64,000 nt of DNA from Nonomuraea maritima (GTDB lineage: Bacteria; Actinomycetota; Actinomycetes; Streptosporangiales; Streptosporangiaceae): the NCBI RefSeq assembly GCF_900100395.1, contig NZ_FNFB01000007.1, positions 62,001 to 126,000 on the forward strand. Reading direction: 5' to 3'. Shown here piece after piece: positions 15,191-24,053 of the stretch. Each line of letters begins with the position of its first letter. Within the stretch, counting starts at the first letter, position 1. The position numbers and the translations under genes were made by a program. The notes under the pieces were generated by a model that did not search any database, had not been told where the DNA came from, and worked only from the letters and a program-made list of their open reading frames with translations.

Positions 15191-17212
15191 TCAGGCGGGG
15201 CTGACGGTGAACTTGTCGAAGTCGGGGCTGTAGCCCGTGCCGCTGTCGAAGGTCAGGGTGTTGACCCCCGCGTGCAGCTCGACCGTGGTGCTGAAGTCGC
15301 CGGGGGTGTCCCAGCTGCCGGTGGAGGGGAACGACAGCGTGGCGGCCGGGCCGCCGTTGACGGCCAGGAACACACCGCGGGTGGGGTCGCCCGCGATGTA
15401 GGTCATGACCAGCACGTAGGTGCCGTCCTCGGGAACGGTGACGTCGAGCGACATCGCGCCGCCCTGGTAGAGGTCGCCGACCTTCTGCCCGCCGGAGCAC
15501 GCCTCGCAGGAGACCACCTTGGCCTGTCCGCTCAGAGTCCCCGACTCGGCCTCGTAGCCGGTGCCGGGATTGGCCGGGGCGGTGGTGACGGTGACGGCGC
15601 CCGACGGCGACGAGACGTTGCCCGCCGCGTCCCTGGCCCGGATCGTGAACGCGTACGAGGTGCCGGGGTTCAGGTTGGTCACCTGCGCGGTGGGGTCGGT
15701 GACGGAGACCTTGAGGGTGCCGTCCTGGTAGACGTCGTAGGCGATGACGCCGACGTCGTCGGTCGACGGGGTCCACGACAGGGTGGCGCCGGTGGCGGTC
15801 ACGTCCGTGGCCTGCGGGCCGGCCGGAGTGGTGGGGGCGGAGGTGTCCGGCGGCAGGATGACGTCGGGCTTGATGGAGACGAGCCGGGAGCCGTGCGGCG
15901 GGACGCCGGTGGCCTGCCAGCTGCCGGTGACCTTGCCCAGGTTCTTGCGGGCGACCAGGTCACGGACCTGGCCCTTGCCCGCGATGCCGAGGTCGGTCCA
16001 CCGCACGGTGATGTCGGCGGGGGTGTCGCCCATGTTGTAGACGGCCACCGCGAGGGTGTCGTCGCTCAGCTGCTTCTTCCAGATCTGCTGGGTGCCGCCG
16101 GTGACCCGGCTGGGGATGCGCCCGGCCTGGTCGACCGCGACGACCTCGGGGTTGGTGAGGATCGAGATGGCCTTCCTGTCGAGGTTGGCCAGGTCGCCGC
16201 CGACGTACAGCGGGGACGACGCCATCGACCAGAACGTCATCACGCTCTGCCGTTCGATGTCGGTGATGCCGTCCTGCAGACCCTTGCCGGTGTTGTTGTT
16301 GATCGGCATGGAGTCGAGGTCCGGCCAGTAGTTGGGGCCGACCACGTCGAGCCACGCGGGCAGGTCGTTCCAGCGGTCGTCGACCGAGCTGGTCCAGCTG
16401 GAGACGGTGTCGCAGTAGCACTCGATGTCGGTGTCGACGCGGACGCTGTTGGCGTGCGGCTGCAGCCCCTCGCCGGCCTCACGCGGCACCGGCCACGCGC
16501 TCGCGGTCAGCCACATGGTGCGGCGCGAGTTGTCGATGGCCTTCGACCACGCGGCGATGTCGGCGACGTTGTCGGCCGTCGTGCCGTCGATCTTGATGAA
16601 GTCGACGCCCCACGACGCGATCCGGGCGACGATGGAGTCGACGTACTTCTGCGCGCACGGGTTCGAGTAGTCGATCTTCCAGTTGCCGCCCCACATGTTG
16701 GTGGGCGTGAGCGGCTGCACGGCGATGTCCTGGGCGCGGCAGTTCGTGCCGAGGATCGGCGAGTTGCGGTCGTAGACCGTCTTCTCCAGCCCGGCGGCGC
16801 CGTACAGGCCGATCTTGAGGCCCTTGCCGTGGACGTGGTCGGCGACGGGCTTGATGCCGCGGGGGAAGCGGCCCTTGTCCGGCGTGGGGATGCCGTTGCC
16901 GTCGAACTCGAAGACCCAGTCCAGGTTGGCGTTCCAGCCGGCGTCGATGTTGATGTAGCGGTAGCCGGCCTTCTTCAGGTGCTTGGCCATGGCGTCGGCC
17001 GAGCGAAGGATGTTGCGCTCGTTCAGCCAGTCGGTCCCGTAGCCCTCACGGGTGGATGATTGGACGCTCCAGCTGCTCCAGCCCATGAACGGCCGGACGG
17101 AGAAGTCGCTCTTGGCGAGCGCGGGACTGACGTTCACCACCGCGAGGGCGGCGGTCAGCCCGATGGCGGCGAGCAAGGTGAGAAGGGCACGGACAGGTGG
17201 GGAGTGTCGCAT
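15191..17212 (-). CDS. Secreted GH27 alpha-galactosidase with FN3 and CBM35-like domains
   Basis: 673 aa. Sec signal peptide (TLLAAIGLTAALAVVNVSPA, cleavage after ALA, about 33). GH27 TIM barrel (about 38-410): FMGWSSWS opening, YRYINIDAGW, and the nucleophile Asp in DFIKIDGTT; the region RVDTDIECYCD carries candidate acid/base residues. A beta domain follows, then FN3 (about 452-540) and a C-terminal carbohydrate module with YEAESGTLSGQAKV typical of CBM35/CBM6. It would cleave terminal alpha-galactosides, or beta-L-arabinopyranosides in some GH27 members, outside the cell. It is last in the ROK-SBP-permease operon, 40 bp after the second permease, so its product probably feeds that transporter. 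Confidence 0.88.
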   Translation of the reverse strand: MRHSPPVRALLTLLAAIGLTAALAVVNVSPALAKSDFSVRPFMGWSSWSVQSSTREGYGTDWLNERNILRSADAMAKHLKKAGYRYINIDAGWNANLDWVFEFDGNGIPTPDKGRFPRGIKPVADHVHGKGLKIGLYGAAGLEKTVYDRNSPILGTNCRAQDIAVQPLTPTNMWGGNWKIDYSNPCAQKYVDSIVARIASWGVDFIKIDGTTADNVADIAAWSKAIDNSRRTMWLTASAWPVPREAGEGLQPHANSVRVDTDIECYCDTVSSWTSSVDDRWNDLPAWLDVVGPNYWPDLDSMPINNNTGKGLQDGITDIERQSVMTFWSMASSPLYVGGDLANLDRKAISILTNPEVVAVDQAGRIPSRVTGGTQQIWKKQLSDDTLAVAVYNMGDTPADITVRWTDLGIAGKGQVRDLVARKNLGKVTGSWQATGVPPHGSRLVSIKPDVILPPDTSAPTTPAGPQATDVTATGATLSWTPSTDDVGVIAYDVYQDGTLKVSVTDPTAQVTNLNPGTSYAFTIRARDAAGNVSSPSGAVTVTTAPANPGTGYEAESGTLSGQAKVVSCEACSGGQKVGDLYQGGAMSLDVTVPEDGTYVLVMTYIAGDPTRGVFLAVNGGPAATLSFPSTGSWDTPGDFSTTVELHAGVNTLTFDSGTGYSPDFDKFTVSPA

Positions 17213-17252
17213 TCGGTTCCCTTGAGTGGATCGAAGGTGCGGTTCTCCGGGC

Positions 17253-18110
17253 TCAGCCCTTGAGACCGGAGGTGGTGAGGCCCTGCACGATGTACCGCTG
17301 GGCGACGAGGAACATCACGGCCAGCGGGACGACGGTGACCACCGCGCCCGCGAACAGGCCGGGCAGGTTGACGGACTGGGCGGTCAGGAGGGTGGACAAC
17401 GCGATCTGCGCCGTCCAGGAGGCCGGGTCCTGGCCGATGACCAGGGGCCACAGGAACGCGTTCCACGCGTCGATGAACGACAGCGCTCCGAGCGAGGCCA
17501 GCATGCTGACCGAGTTGGGCAACGCGATCCGCAGGTACACGCCGAGGTAGCCGAGCCCGTCGATCCGCCCGGCCTCCTCGATCTCGGCGGGGAAGCGCAG
17601 GTAGAAGTTCCGGAACAGCAGGACGGCGAAGGCGTTGAACAGACCAGGGGCGATGATGCCCCACGTGGTGTTGACGCCGCCCATGGCGCCCACCACGACG
17701 AACGTCGGCACGAACGTCACCGACCCGGGGATCATCATGGTGACCACCACGTACGTCAGCACCGCGCCGCGCCCCGGCACCGGCAGGCGGGCCAGCGCGT
17801 ACCCGGCCATCGACGCGAAGATGGTCGAGACGGGCGCGGTGACGACGGCGATGAGCAGCGAGTTGCCGAGCGCGCTCGCCATCGGCACCGACGGATCGGA
17901 GAACAGCTCGAGGTAGTTGTCCAGCGAGAAGATGGCCGGCAGCCACTGCCAGTCGGGCGAGCTCACCTCCATCTGCGTCATCATCGAGTTGCGCAGCATG
18001 ATGTAGAACGGCAGCAGGAACAGCACCGATGCCACACCGAGCACCAGGTACGTCGCGATCGTGCCGGCCACGCCGCGGGCGCCGCCCGCTCTCGCCGAAG
18101 TCGCGGTCAT
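17253..18110 (-). CDS. Carbohydrate ABC transporter permease, MalG type
   Basis: 285 aa with six helices. The EAA coupling loop is FPAEIEEAGRIDGLGYLGVY, before LRIALPNSV, as in the CUT1 family. It pairs with the upstream MalF-type permease (6-bp gap). No ATPase is encoded nearby; CUT1 systems in actinomycetes commonly share a genome-wide MsiK/MalK ATPase. The substrate is inferred to be a galactoside from the surrounding GH27 and GH36 enzymes. Confidence 0.9.
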   Translation of the reverse strand: MTATSARAGGARGVAGTIATYLVLGVASVLFLLPFYIMLRNSMMTQMEVSSPDWQWLPAIFSLDNYLELFSDPSVPMASALGNSLLIAVVTAPVSTIFASMAGYALARLPVPGRGAVLTYVVVTMMIPGSVTFVPTFVVVGAMGGVNTTWGIIAPGLFNAFAVLLFRNFYLRFPAEIEEAGRIDGLGYLGVYLRIALPNSVSMLASLGALSFIDAWNAFLWPLVIGQDPASWTAQIALSTLLTAQSVNLPGLFAGAVVTVVPLAVMFLVAQRYIVQGLTTSGLKG

Positions 18111-18116
18111 CAGGCC

Positions 18117-19073
18117 TCAGTCCTTCCTGCCGAATCCGACGAGACGGCCCTGCAGCAGGGTGACCAGGACGATCACCACAGTGAGCAGGAACGCACCGGC
18201 GGATGCCAGGCCGTAGTTCTGGTCCTTGATGGCGATGCCGTACAGGTAGACCAGGGGCGGTTGCACCGGAGCGGTCGAGCTGCCGCCGAGACCGGAGCTG
18301 AAGATGTTGTAGAACTCGTCGAACGCCTGGAACGCCGCGATGAGCATCAGCAGCATGACGGCGACCGACGTGTTGCGCAGCTGGGGCAGCGTGATCCGGC
18401 GGAACGTCTGCCAGGCGCCGGCCCCGTCGATCGCGGCGGCCTCGTACAGCTCCTGCGGGATGGCCTGCAGTCCGGCCAGGAACAGGATCATGTAGAGGCC
18501 GACCTGCAGCCACAGCCGCAGGGTGACCAGCACGATCCAGTACAGCGGCGGCTGCTCGGTGCCGATCCACGGCACGGGCGACATGCCGAACAGGTCGCCC
18601 AGGGTGTTGGCGATCCCGGAGGGCAGGCCGTTGAACAGGCTCATCTTCCACACCAGGGAGGCGGCCACGTACGAGACCGCCGCCGGGATGAGGAAGGCGG
18701 TGCGGAAGAACGCACGGCCGCGCCGTACCCGGTTCACCAGGACGGCCAGCGCCAGCGACGCCACGAAGGTCACCGGCACGATGAACGCGGTGAACGCGAC
18801 GACGGTGCCGAGCGACGACCGGAATCCGTCGTCGGACAGCAGGAACGCGTAGTTGTCCAGGCCGGCCCAGGAGCCCAGCTCCAGCGTGCCGCGGGCGTCG
18901 TTCAGGCTGAGCAGCAGGCTCCACCCGATGGCGACGTACTTGAACAGGCCGAGGCCGATCACTGTCGGCGCGGTGAGCAGGATGAACGCACCCACGGCGT
19001 GCCGGTCGACCCGGCGCCGAGGGTGGCGGGCGACGGCCTTGGCGGCCGTCGCCGGCGCGGCGGTGCTGGTCAT
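18117..19073 (-). CDS. Carbohydrate ABC transporter permease, MalF type
   Basis: 318 aa from ATG 19073. About six helices after a basic N-terminal tail (HPRRRVDRHAVG). EAA loop: AIPQELYEAAAIDGAGAWQT then FRRITLPQL. The ATG shares its A with the stop of the binding-protein gene (TGATG), so the pair is translationally coupled. It forms the heterodimeric channel with the following permease. Confidence 0.9.
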   Translation of the reverse strand: MTSTAAPATAAKAVARHPRRRVDRHAVGAFILLTAPTVIGLGLFKYVAIGWSLLLSLNDARGTLELGSWAGLDNYAFLLSDDGFRSSLGTVVAFTAFIVPVTFVASLALAVLVNRVRRGRAFFRTAFLIPAAVSYVAASLVWKMSLFNGLPSGIANTLGDLFGMSPVPWIGTEQPPLYWIVLVTLRLWLQVGLYMILFLAGLQAIPQELYEAAAIDGAGAWQTFRRITLPQLRNTSVAVMLLMLIAAFQAFDEFYNIFSSGLGGSSTAPVQPPLVYLYGIAIKDQNYGLASAGAFLLTVVIVLVTLLQGRLVGFGRKD

Positions 19074-20338
19074 CAGGCGAGCTGCTTGTCGAGCTCGGCC
19101 TGTACCTTCGCGGCCGCGTCGCCGAGCAGCCCGGCGGCGTCGCCCTCGCCCTTGGCCACCCCGGCGACGGCCTGGCCGAACGCGGTCCCCATCGCGGTGT
19201 TCCACAGCGCGGGGAACGAGCGTCCGGACTGCTGGGAGATGGCGACGGCCTCCTTGGCGGGGCCGGAGGCGAGCTTGCCGCCCTGCAGCGCCTTCTCGGC
19301 GACGGGCGTACGGGCCGGCACGTGGAAGCCGTAGTTGAGGCAGAAGTCCTGCTGCAGCTCGTCCTGCTTGGCCCAGAGCCACTGGACGTACTTCTTGGCC
19401 TCGTCGACGTGCTGGCTCTTGGCGTTGACCAGCTCGTACCAGCCGCCGAGCCGGCCGACGGAGGTGCCGCCCGAGGTGAACGCCGGCCACGGGATCACGC
19501 CGAAGTCGTCGCCGAGCGCCTTCTGGATGTCGGGCATAGCCCACAGGCCGCACCACTGCATGGCGACGGCGTTCTGCACGATCGCGCCCGGGTCGTACCA
19601 GTCGGTGGGGAAGCCGAGCAGCAGCGAGCCGTCCTGGTGCAGGCGGCGCAGGCCGGAGATCGCCTCGGCGCCCTCCTGGAAGGTGGCCTTGCCGTCCTTG
19701 ATCACGTCGCTGCCGCCGGACCACAGCAGCAGGTATCCCGCGTCGCCCACGCCGTCGTTGCCGACGAACAGGCCCTTCATCTTGTCGGTGGTGAGCTTCT
19801 TGGCGGCGGCGGCCAGCTCGTCGAAGGTGGTGGGCGGGGTCACGCCGGCCGCCTCCAGGACGCTCTTGCGGTAGTAGAGCATCATGATGTCGTCCATCAT
19901 CTTGACGCCGTAGACCTTGCCGTCGGCGGTGACGTTGTCGACGTTGGCCTTGACGTACTCGGCGGGGTTGATGATGTCGTCGAGCGGCGCGAGCTGGCCG
20001 TTCTTGATCATCTGGTACCGGAAGTCGCCGATCTCGAAGATGTCCGGCGCCTGCGGGGTGAGCAGGGCGGCGTTGAGCCGCGTCTCGTACTCGCCGCCGA
20101 CCCAGGTGATGTTGACCGCCACGTCCGGGTTGGCCTTGGTGTACTCCGCGGCGTAGCGCTGGACCGCCTGCTGGACGCCCTTCTCGCCGTAGGCGTGGTA
20201 GTACTGGTTCAGTGTGATCTTGGCGCCGTTGGCGGTCGCCTTGCCGGTGGGGTCACCGGCGTTGCACGCCACGAGGCTGCCGCCCGCGAACAGCAGCGAG
20301 GCGCCGAGGAAGCCACGCCGGGTGAGTCCGTCTTTCAT
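19073..20338 (-). CDS. Extracellular sugar-binding lipoprotein, Tat-type signal
   Basis: 421 aa. The signal TRRGFLGASLLFAGG has a twin arginine and is followed by the lipobox LVAC (Cys about 25), predicting Tat export and lipid anchoring. The mature part is a family 1 solute-binding protein (ANPDVAVNITWVGGEYETRL, TDKMKGLFVGNDGVGDAGYL, FDELAAAAKKL). AAGGA lies 7 nt before the ATG. It captures the oligosaccharide for the two downstream permeases. A 92-bp gap separates it from the ROK gene, so it may be co-transcribed with ROK or have its own promoter. Confidence 0.9.
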   Translation of the reverse strand: MKDGLTRRGFLGASLLFAGGSLVACNAGDPTGKATANGAKITLNQYYHAYGEKGVQQAVQRYAAEYTKANPDVAVNITWVGGEYETRLNAALLTPQAPDIFEIGDFRYQMIKNGQLAPLDDIINPAEYVKANVDNVTADGKVYGVKMMDDIMMLYYRKSVLEAAGVTPPTTFDELAAAAKKLTTDKMKGLFVGNDGVGDAGYLLLWSGGSDVIKDGKATFQEGAEAISGLRRLHQDGSLLLGFPTDWYDPGAIVQNAVAMQWCGLWAMPDIQKALGDDFGVIPWPAFTSGGTSVGRLGGWYELVNAKSQHVDEAKKYVQWLWAKQDELQQDFCLNYGFHVPARTPVAEKALQGGKLASGPAKEAVAISQQSGRSFPALWNTAMGTAFGQAVAGVAKGEGDAAGLLGDAAAKVQAELDKQLA

Positions 20339-20430
20339 CGTGCATTCCTTCCGGTTCTGCGGCCGAGAGAGGCAAGGGTGATCCGGCGGGCCGCCGGCCG
20401 CGGGCGGTCCGCTGAAGGAGTCTCGAGAGG

Positions 20431-21597
20431 TCAGAGGGTGAACAGGGTCTGTACGGCGACCGCCGCGGCGCCGCGGGCCCACGCCTCGAAGGGCAGGGGC
20501 CGGATGCTGAGCGGGCACTTCGCGGCCGCGGCGAACGCCTGGGCCACGAAGGTCTGCCTGATCTGCTCCTCGAACAGGTCGTAGTTGGCTACGCCCTCGC
20601 CCGACACCACGACCCGCTCGGGGCCGACGAGGTTGACCATGGCGGCGAGCCCGAGCCCGATGGCGTGCCCGGCCCGGGAGAAGACCTCGCGCACGCCCTC
20701 GTGACCGCCGCGGGCCAGGGCTACGGCGTCGTCCATGGTGAGGTTCTCGCGCCCGGCGGCGCGGCGGGAGGCGGCGACGATGGCCTCGGTCGAGGCGATG
20801 GCCTCGACGCAGCCCCGCCCGCCGCAGTGGCACGGCGGCCCTCCGTCGGCCACCGGGACGTGCCCGATCTCGCCGGCCACGCCGTACGCGCCGCCGACCA
20901 CCTGGCCGCCGACGACCAGCCCGCAGCCGATGCCGGCGCCCACCGTGACGAGCGCGAACGTCGCCGTGTCGACGCCCTCGCCGAACCACTGCTCGGCCAC
21001 GGTCAGCGCCTTGACGTCGTTCTCCAGCGTGGTGATGAGGCCGGTCGCCCTGGTCAGGTGGGCGGCCAGTTCGACGTCCTTCCACCCGATGAAGGGGGAG
21101 TAGCGGACGGTGCCCGAGGCGCGGTCGACGTCCCCGGACAGGGCGACGCCCATGCAGTGCGTCCGCTCGCGGTAGGCCGGGTCGTGGCCGAGCAGCTCGC
21201 CGACCAGGTCGACGATCTGGGCGGCGACGTGGTCGAACACGTGGGAGCCGAGTGTCCGGTGCCGGGAGTGCAGGATCTGCGCCCGCAGGTCGGTGACCAC
21301 GCCGATCAGCTCGTCCGAGGTGATCTTGATGCCGACGAAGAACTCGCGGTCGGCGCGGAAGGCGAGCGGGCTGGCGGGCCGGCCGGCGCCGGCCGTCCGC
21401 TCCCGGTTGGGCAGCTCCTCGATGTAGCCGGCGTCGATGAACGGCCGGGCCGCCTTGGTCACCGCGGCCTGCGACAGCCCCGTCATGCGGGCGATGTCGA
21501 CCCGCGAGATGGGGCCACGGGTGAGCACCGTGGTGATCACGGTGGCCTCCGCGGGGCTACCGATGGAACCCCGGGTGAACGTCGGCGGTTGAAACAT
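20431..21597 (-). CDS. ROK family transcriptional repressor of the galactoside regulon
   Basis: 388 aa. N-terminal winged HTH (ITTVLTRGPISRVDIARMTG then LSQAAVTKAARPFIDAGYIE) and a ROK sugar-binding domain with GAGIGCGLVVGGQVVGGAYG and the zinc motif GHVPVADGGPPCHCGGRGC (H-x9-CxCGxxGC, all ligands present). Repressors of this class leave DNA when they bind a sugar. The transcript is probably leaderless: TTGACA-17-TACGTT lies 6 nt before the ATG, with an ATTAATTAAT palindrome inside the spacer. This fits autorepression and control of the divergent GH36 gene and the downstream transporter operon. Confidence 0.9.
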   Translation of the reverse strand: MFQPPTFTRGSIGSPAEATVITTVLTRGPISRVDIARMTGLSQAAVTKAARPFIDAGYIEELPNRERTAGAGRPASPLAFRADREFFVGIKITSDELIGVVTDLRAQILHSRHRTLGSHVFDHVAAQIVDLVGELLGHDPAYRERTHCMGVALSGDVDRASGTVRYSPFIGWKDVELAAHLTRATGLITTLENDVKALTVAEQWFGEGVDTATFALVTVGAGIGCGLVVGGQVVGGAYGVAGEIGHVPVADGGPPCHCGGRGCVEAIASTEAIVAASRRAAGRENLTMDDAVALARGGHEGVREVFSRAGHAIGLGLAAMVNLVGPERVVVSGEGVANYDLFEEQIRQTFVAQAFAAAAKCPLSIRPLPFEAWARGAAAVAVQTLFTL

Positions 21598-21603
21598 GGT
21601 CGT

Positions 21604-21632
21604 AACGTAGGATCATTAATTAATTGTGTCAA
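21604..21632 (-). promoter_or_regulatory. ROK promoter, consensus TTGACA-17-TACGTT
   Basis: On the minus strand TTGACA (21627-21632) and TACGTT (21604-21609) are 17 nt apart; ATG 21597 starts 6 nt after the -10. The -35 is a perfect consensus, rare in this window. Confidence 0.75.
21615..21624. promoter_or_regulatory. ATTAATTAAT palindrome, probable ROK operator
   Basis: A perfect 10-bp AT-only palindrome in a 72% GC region. It lies inside the ROK promoter spacer and 11 bp upstream of the GH36 -35. A repressor bound here would block both divergent promoters. Confidence 0.65.
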
Positions 21633-21635
21633 GAA

Positions 21636-21665
21636 TTGAATCGGGGGCCGGGGCGGCCGTACGCT
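21636..21665 (+). promoter_or_regulatory. GH36 promoter, TTGAAT-18-TACGCT
   Basis: TTGAAT (21636-21641) and TACGCT (21660-21665) on the plus strand, 18 nt apart, 25 nt before the GH36 ATG, which has AAGGA as ribosome site. Back-to-back with the ROK promoter. Confidence 0.55.
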
Positions 21666-21690
21666 CCTGCCACCCTAGGTAAGGACCTTC

Positions 21691-23775
21691 ATGAGCCTCG
21701 TGACGTACCTGGCGGAGCACCGGCTGTGGCTGCTGCGCACGCCCGCCACCTCCTACGCGCTACGCCTCGACGCGGACGACCGCCCGCGGCACGTGTACTG
21801 GGGACCGCCGCTCACCGCCGAGCAGGCCGCCACGGTGCCCGGCCCGGTCTGCCGCGACGGCAGCAGCTTCCAGACCGAGGGTTACGGCGAGCTGGAGGGC
21901 CCCGGCTTCGGTGCTCCCTCCCTGCTCCTCCGGTACGCCGACGGCGGGGCCGGCGTGGAGTGGCGTCACCTGGGGCACGAGATCGACGGCGGCCACCTCG
22001 CCGTCCGGTTCGCCGACCGGCACCACCCGCTCGAGATCACGCTGCACTACCGGGTCCGCGAGGACACCGACGTCATCGAGCGCTGGACCGAGCTGCGGCA
22101 CACCGGCGACGGCGAGCCCATCCGGCTGGAACGCTCCGACTCGGCCTCGTGGACCCTGCCGGTGCTCCCCGGCGTCCGCGTCAGCCACGTGGTGGGCGGC
22201 TGGTCCAGCGAGAGCCAGCTCAAGCGCGAGCCGCTGCCGTACGGGGAGACCGTCTTGACGAACAGGCGCGGCACCACGGGCCACCAGGCCAACCCGTGGC
22301 TCATGCTCGACGCCGGCACAGCCGGCGAGGAGCACGGCGAGGTGTGGAGCGCGGCCCTCGCCTGGAGCGGCAGCTGGCAGATCACCGTGCAGCGGCCGCC
22401 GTCCGGCCCGGTCGCCCTCACCGGCGGATTCGGCCACGACGGACTGAGCTGGCGGCTCGCCCCCGGCGAGACCTGGACCACCCCGGTGTTCGCGGGCCTG
22501 TACGGCGCCTCGGGCTTCGGCGGCATCAGCCGGGCCTGGCACGCCTACACGCTGCGGCACGTCCTGCCGCACCCGCAGGAGCTCCGGCCGGTGGTGTACA
22601 ACTCGTGGGAGGCGACCGGCTTCGACGTCGACCTCGACGGGCAGGTGCGGCTCGCCGAGCAGGCCGCCGCCCTCGGCGCCGAGCTGTTCGTGCTCGACGA
22701 CGGCTGGTTCGGGGCGCGCGCCAGCGACCGCGCCGGTCTCGGCGACTGGCAGGTCAACCTCGACCGCTTCCCCGGCGGTCTCGACAAGCTGATCGCGGCG
22801 GTGCACGGCCACGGCATGCGGTTCGGCCTGTGGGTCGAACCCGAGATGGTCAACCCCGACAGCGATCTGTACCGTCGCAACCCCGACTGGGTGCTGCACA
22901 TGCCGCACCGTACGCGCACCACGCTGCGCAACCAGCTCGTGCTCAACTTCGCCCGTCCCGACGTGGCCGCCTGGGCGCACGACTGGCTCGACCGGCTGGT
23001 CACCGACCACGAGATCGACTTCCTCAAGTGGGACTTCAACCGGGCCTTCACCGAGGCGGGCCACCCCGGGCACGACGACCCCGACCGGCTGTGGATCGAC
23101 CACGTCCGCGCGGTGTACGCGATCATCGACCGCCTCCGCGCCGACCACCCGCACCTGCGGATCGAGTCGTGCGCGGGCGGCGGCGGACGTGCCGACCTCG
23201 GCATCCTGGCCCGCACCGACGAGGTGTGGACCTCCGACAACACCGACGCGGTCGACCGGATCGGCATCCAGCACGGGTACGGCCAGCTCTACCCGTCCCG
23301 CACGATGGCCGCGTGGGTGACCGACAGCCCCAACCCGCTGACCGGCCGGCTCGTCCCGCTGCGCTTCCGCTTCCACGTCGCCATGGCCGGCGTCCTCGGC
23401 CTCGGCGGCAACCTGCCCGAGTGGACGCCGGACGAGCTGGCCGAGGCGGCCGAGCTGGTGGCTCGTTACAAGGAGATCCGTCCGGTGGTGCAGCACGGCG
23501 AGCTGTACCGCCTCGGCGACACCGACGGCCCGGTCAGCGCGGTGCAGTACGTCCTCGACGACCAGATCGTGGTCCTCGCCTACCGCGTGTCAGCCCGCTT
23601 CGGCCATCCCGCCGAGGACCTGCGCCTGGCCGGCCTTGACCCGTCGTCCCGCTACCGCGACGCGGCCACGGGGGCCGTGCACCACGGCGCGGTCCTCACC
23701 TTCCACGGCCTCCCCCTCGACCTGCCGGGCGGCGACCACGCCAGCACCCTCATCCACTTGATCCGCGAACCGTAA
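21691..23775 (+). CDS. GH36 alpha-galactosidase, cytosolic
   Basis: 694 aa, no signal peptide. The N-terminal beta-sandwich (1-300) is followed by a TIM barrel holding LFVLDDGWFG, the nucleophile Asp in FLKWDFNRAF, the CAGGGGRADLG loop and the acid/base Asp in WTSDNTDAVDR, all GH36 hallmarks. A C-terminal beta domain ends the protein. It hydrolyses terminal alpha-1,6-galactosides (melibiose or raffinose class) imported by the divergent ABC system. AAGGA lies 5-6 nt before the ATG. It is divergent from the ROK repressor and followed by a strong hairpin, so it is monocistronic. Confidence 0.93.
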   Translation: MSLVTYLAEHRLWLLRTPATSYALRLDADDRPRHVYWGPPLTAEQAATVPGPVCRDGSSFQTEGYGELEGPGFGAPSLLLRYADGGAGVEWRHLGHEIDGGHLAVRFADRHHPLEITLHYRVREDTDVIERWTELRHTGDGEPIRLERSDSASWTLPVLPGVRVSHVVGGWSSESQLKREPLPYGETVLTNRRGTTGHQANPWLMLDAGTAGEEHGEVWSAALAWSGSWQITVQRPPSGPVALTGGFGHDGLSWRLAPGETWTTPVFAGLYGASGFGGISRAWHAYTLRHVLPHPQELRPVVYNSWEATGFDVDLDGQVRLAEQAAALGAELFVLDDGWFGARASDRAGLGDWQVNLDRFPGGLDKLIAAVHGHGMRFGLWVEPEMVNPDSDLYRRNPDWVLHMPHRTRTTLRNQLVLNFARPDVAAWAHDWLDRLVTDHEIDFLKWDFNRAFTEAGHPGHDDPDRLWIDHVRAVYAIIDRLRADHPHLRIESCAGGGGRADLGILARTDEVWTSDNTDAVDRIGIQHGYGQLYPSRTMAAWVTDSPNPLTGRLVPLRFRFHVAMAGVLGLGGNLPEWTPDELAEAAELVARYKEIRPVVQHGELYRLGDTDGPVSAVQYVLDDQIVVLAYRVSARFGHPAEDLRLAGLDPSSRYRDAATGAVHHGAVLTFHGLPLDLPGGDHASTLIHLIREP

Positions 23776-23783
23776 CGTCACGT

Positions 23784-23815
23784 GGGAACCGTGCGCCCAC
23801 CGGGCGCACGGTCCC
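23784..23815 (+). terminator. Terminator hairpin after the GH36 gene
   Basis: ACCGTGCGCCC and GGGCGCACGGT form an 11-bp perfect stem with a 3-nt loop, flanked by GGG and CCC. It starts 9 nt after the stop codon. Confidence 0.8.
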
Positions 23816-23859
23816 GCCATCCTCAAGCCACCGCCTGGAGCAAATTTCCGATCTTGGCC

Positions 23860-24015
23860 TTATGGCGACGTCCGGGCGTTGTCGGCTGCCTCGGTTGGCG
23901 CGCGCACGACTGGCCGGCCGGTGTGGTCGTTTTCACAGATGGCGGCGGTGAGCGTGAGGATGCGCTGCAGGACGCGGACGGCCGTACCGCAGACGCGGCA
24001 ATCGCAGGGAAAACG
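23860..24015 (-). pseudogene. IS982-like transposase remnant, C-terminal end
   Basis: One minus-strand frame reads GTAVRVLQRILTLTAAICEN followed by DHTGRPVVRAPT. This resembles the C-terminal end of actinobacterial IS982-family transposases as I recall them (pattern VRV-QRIL-AAAIWHN-TG-PV-RSL). The usual end is lost and there is no start codon or upstream domain. About 50 codons survive. The family call rests on memory, not a search. Confidence 0.55.
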
Positions 24016-24040
24016 TGTCGCCTGAGCGAGCAACGGACCG

Positions 24041-24046
24041 TACCGT
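24041..24046 (+). promoter_or_regulatory. -10 box TACCGT, leaderless start
   Basis: TACCGT followed by 7 nt and ATG 24054. It lies just outside the transposase remnant. No clear -35. Confidence 0.45.
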
Positions 24047-24053
24047 CGCCACT

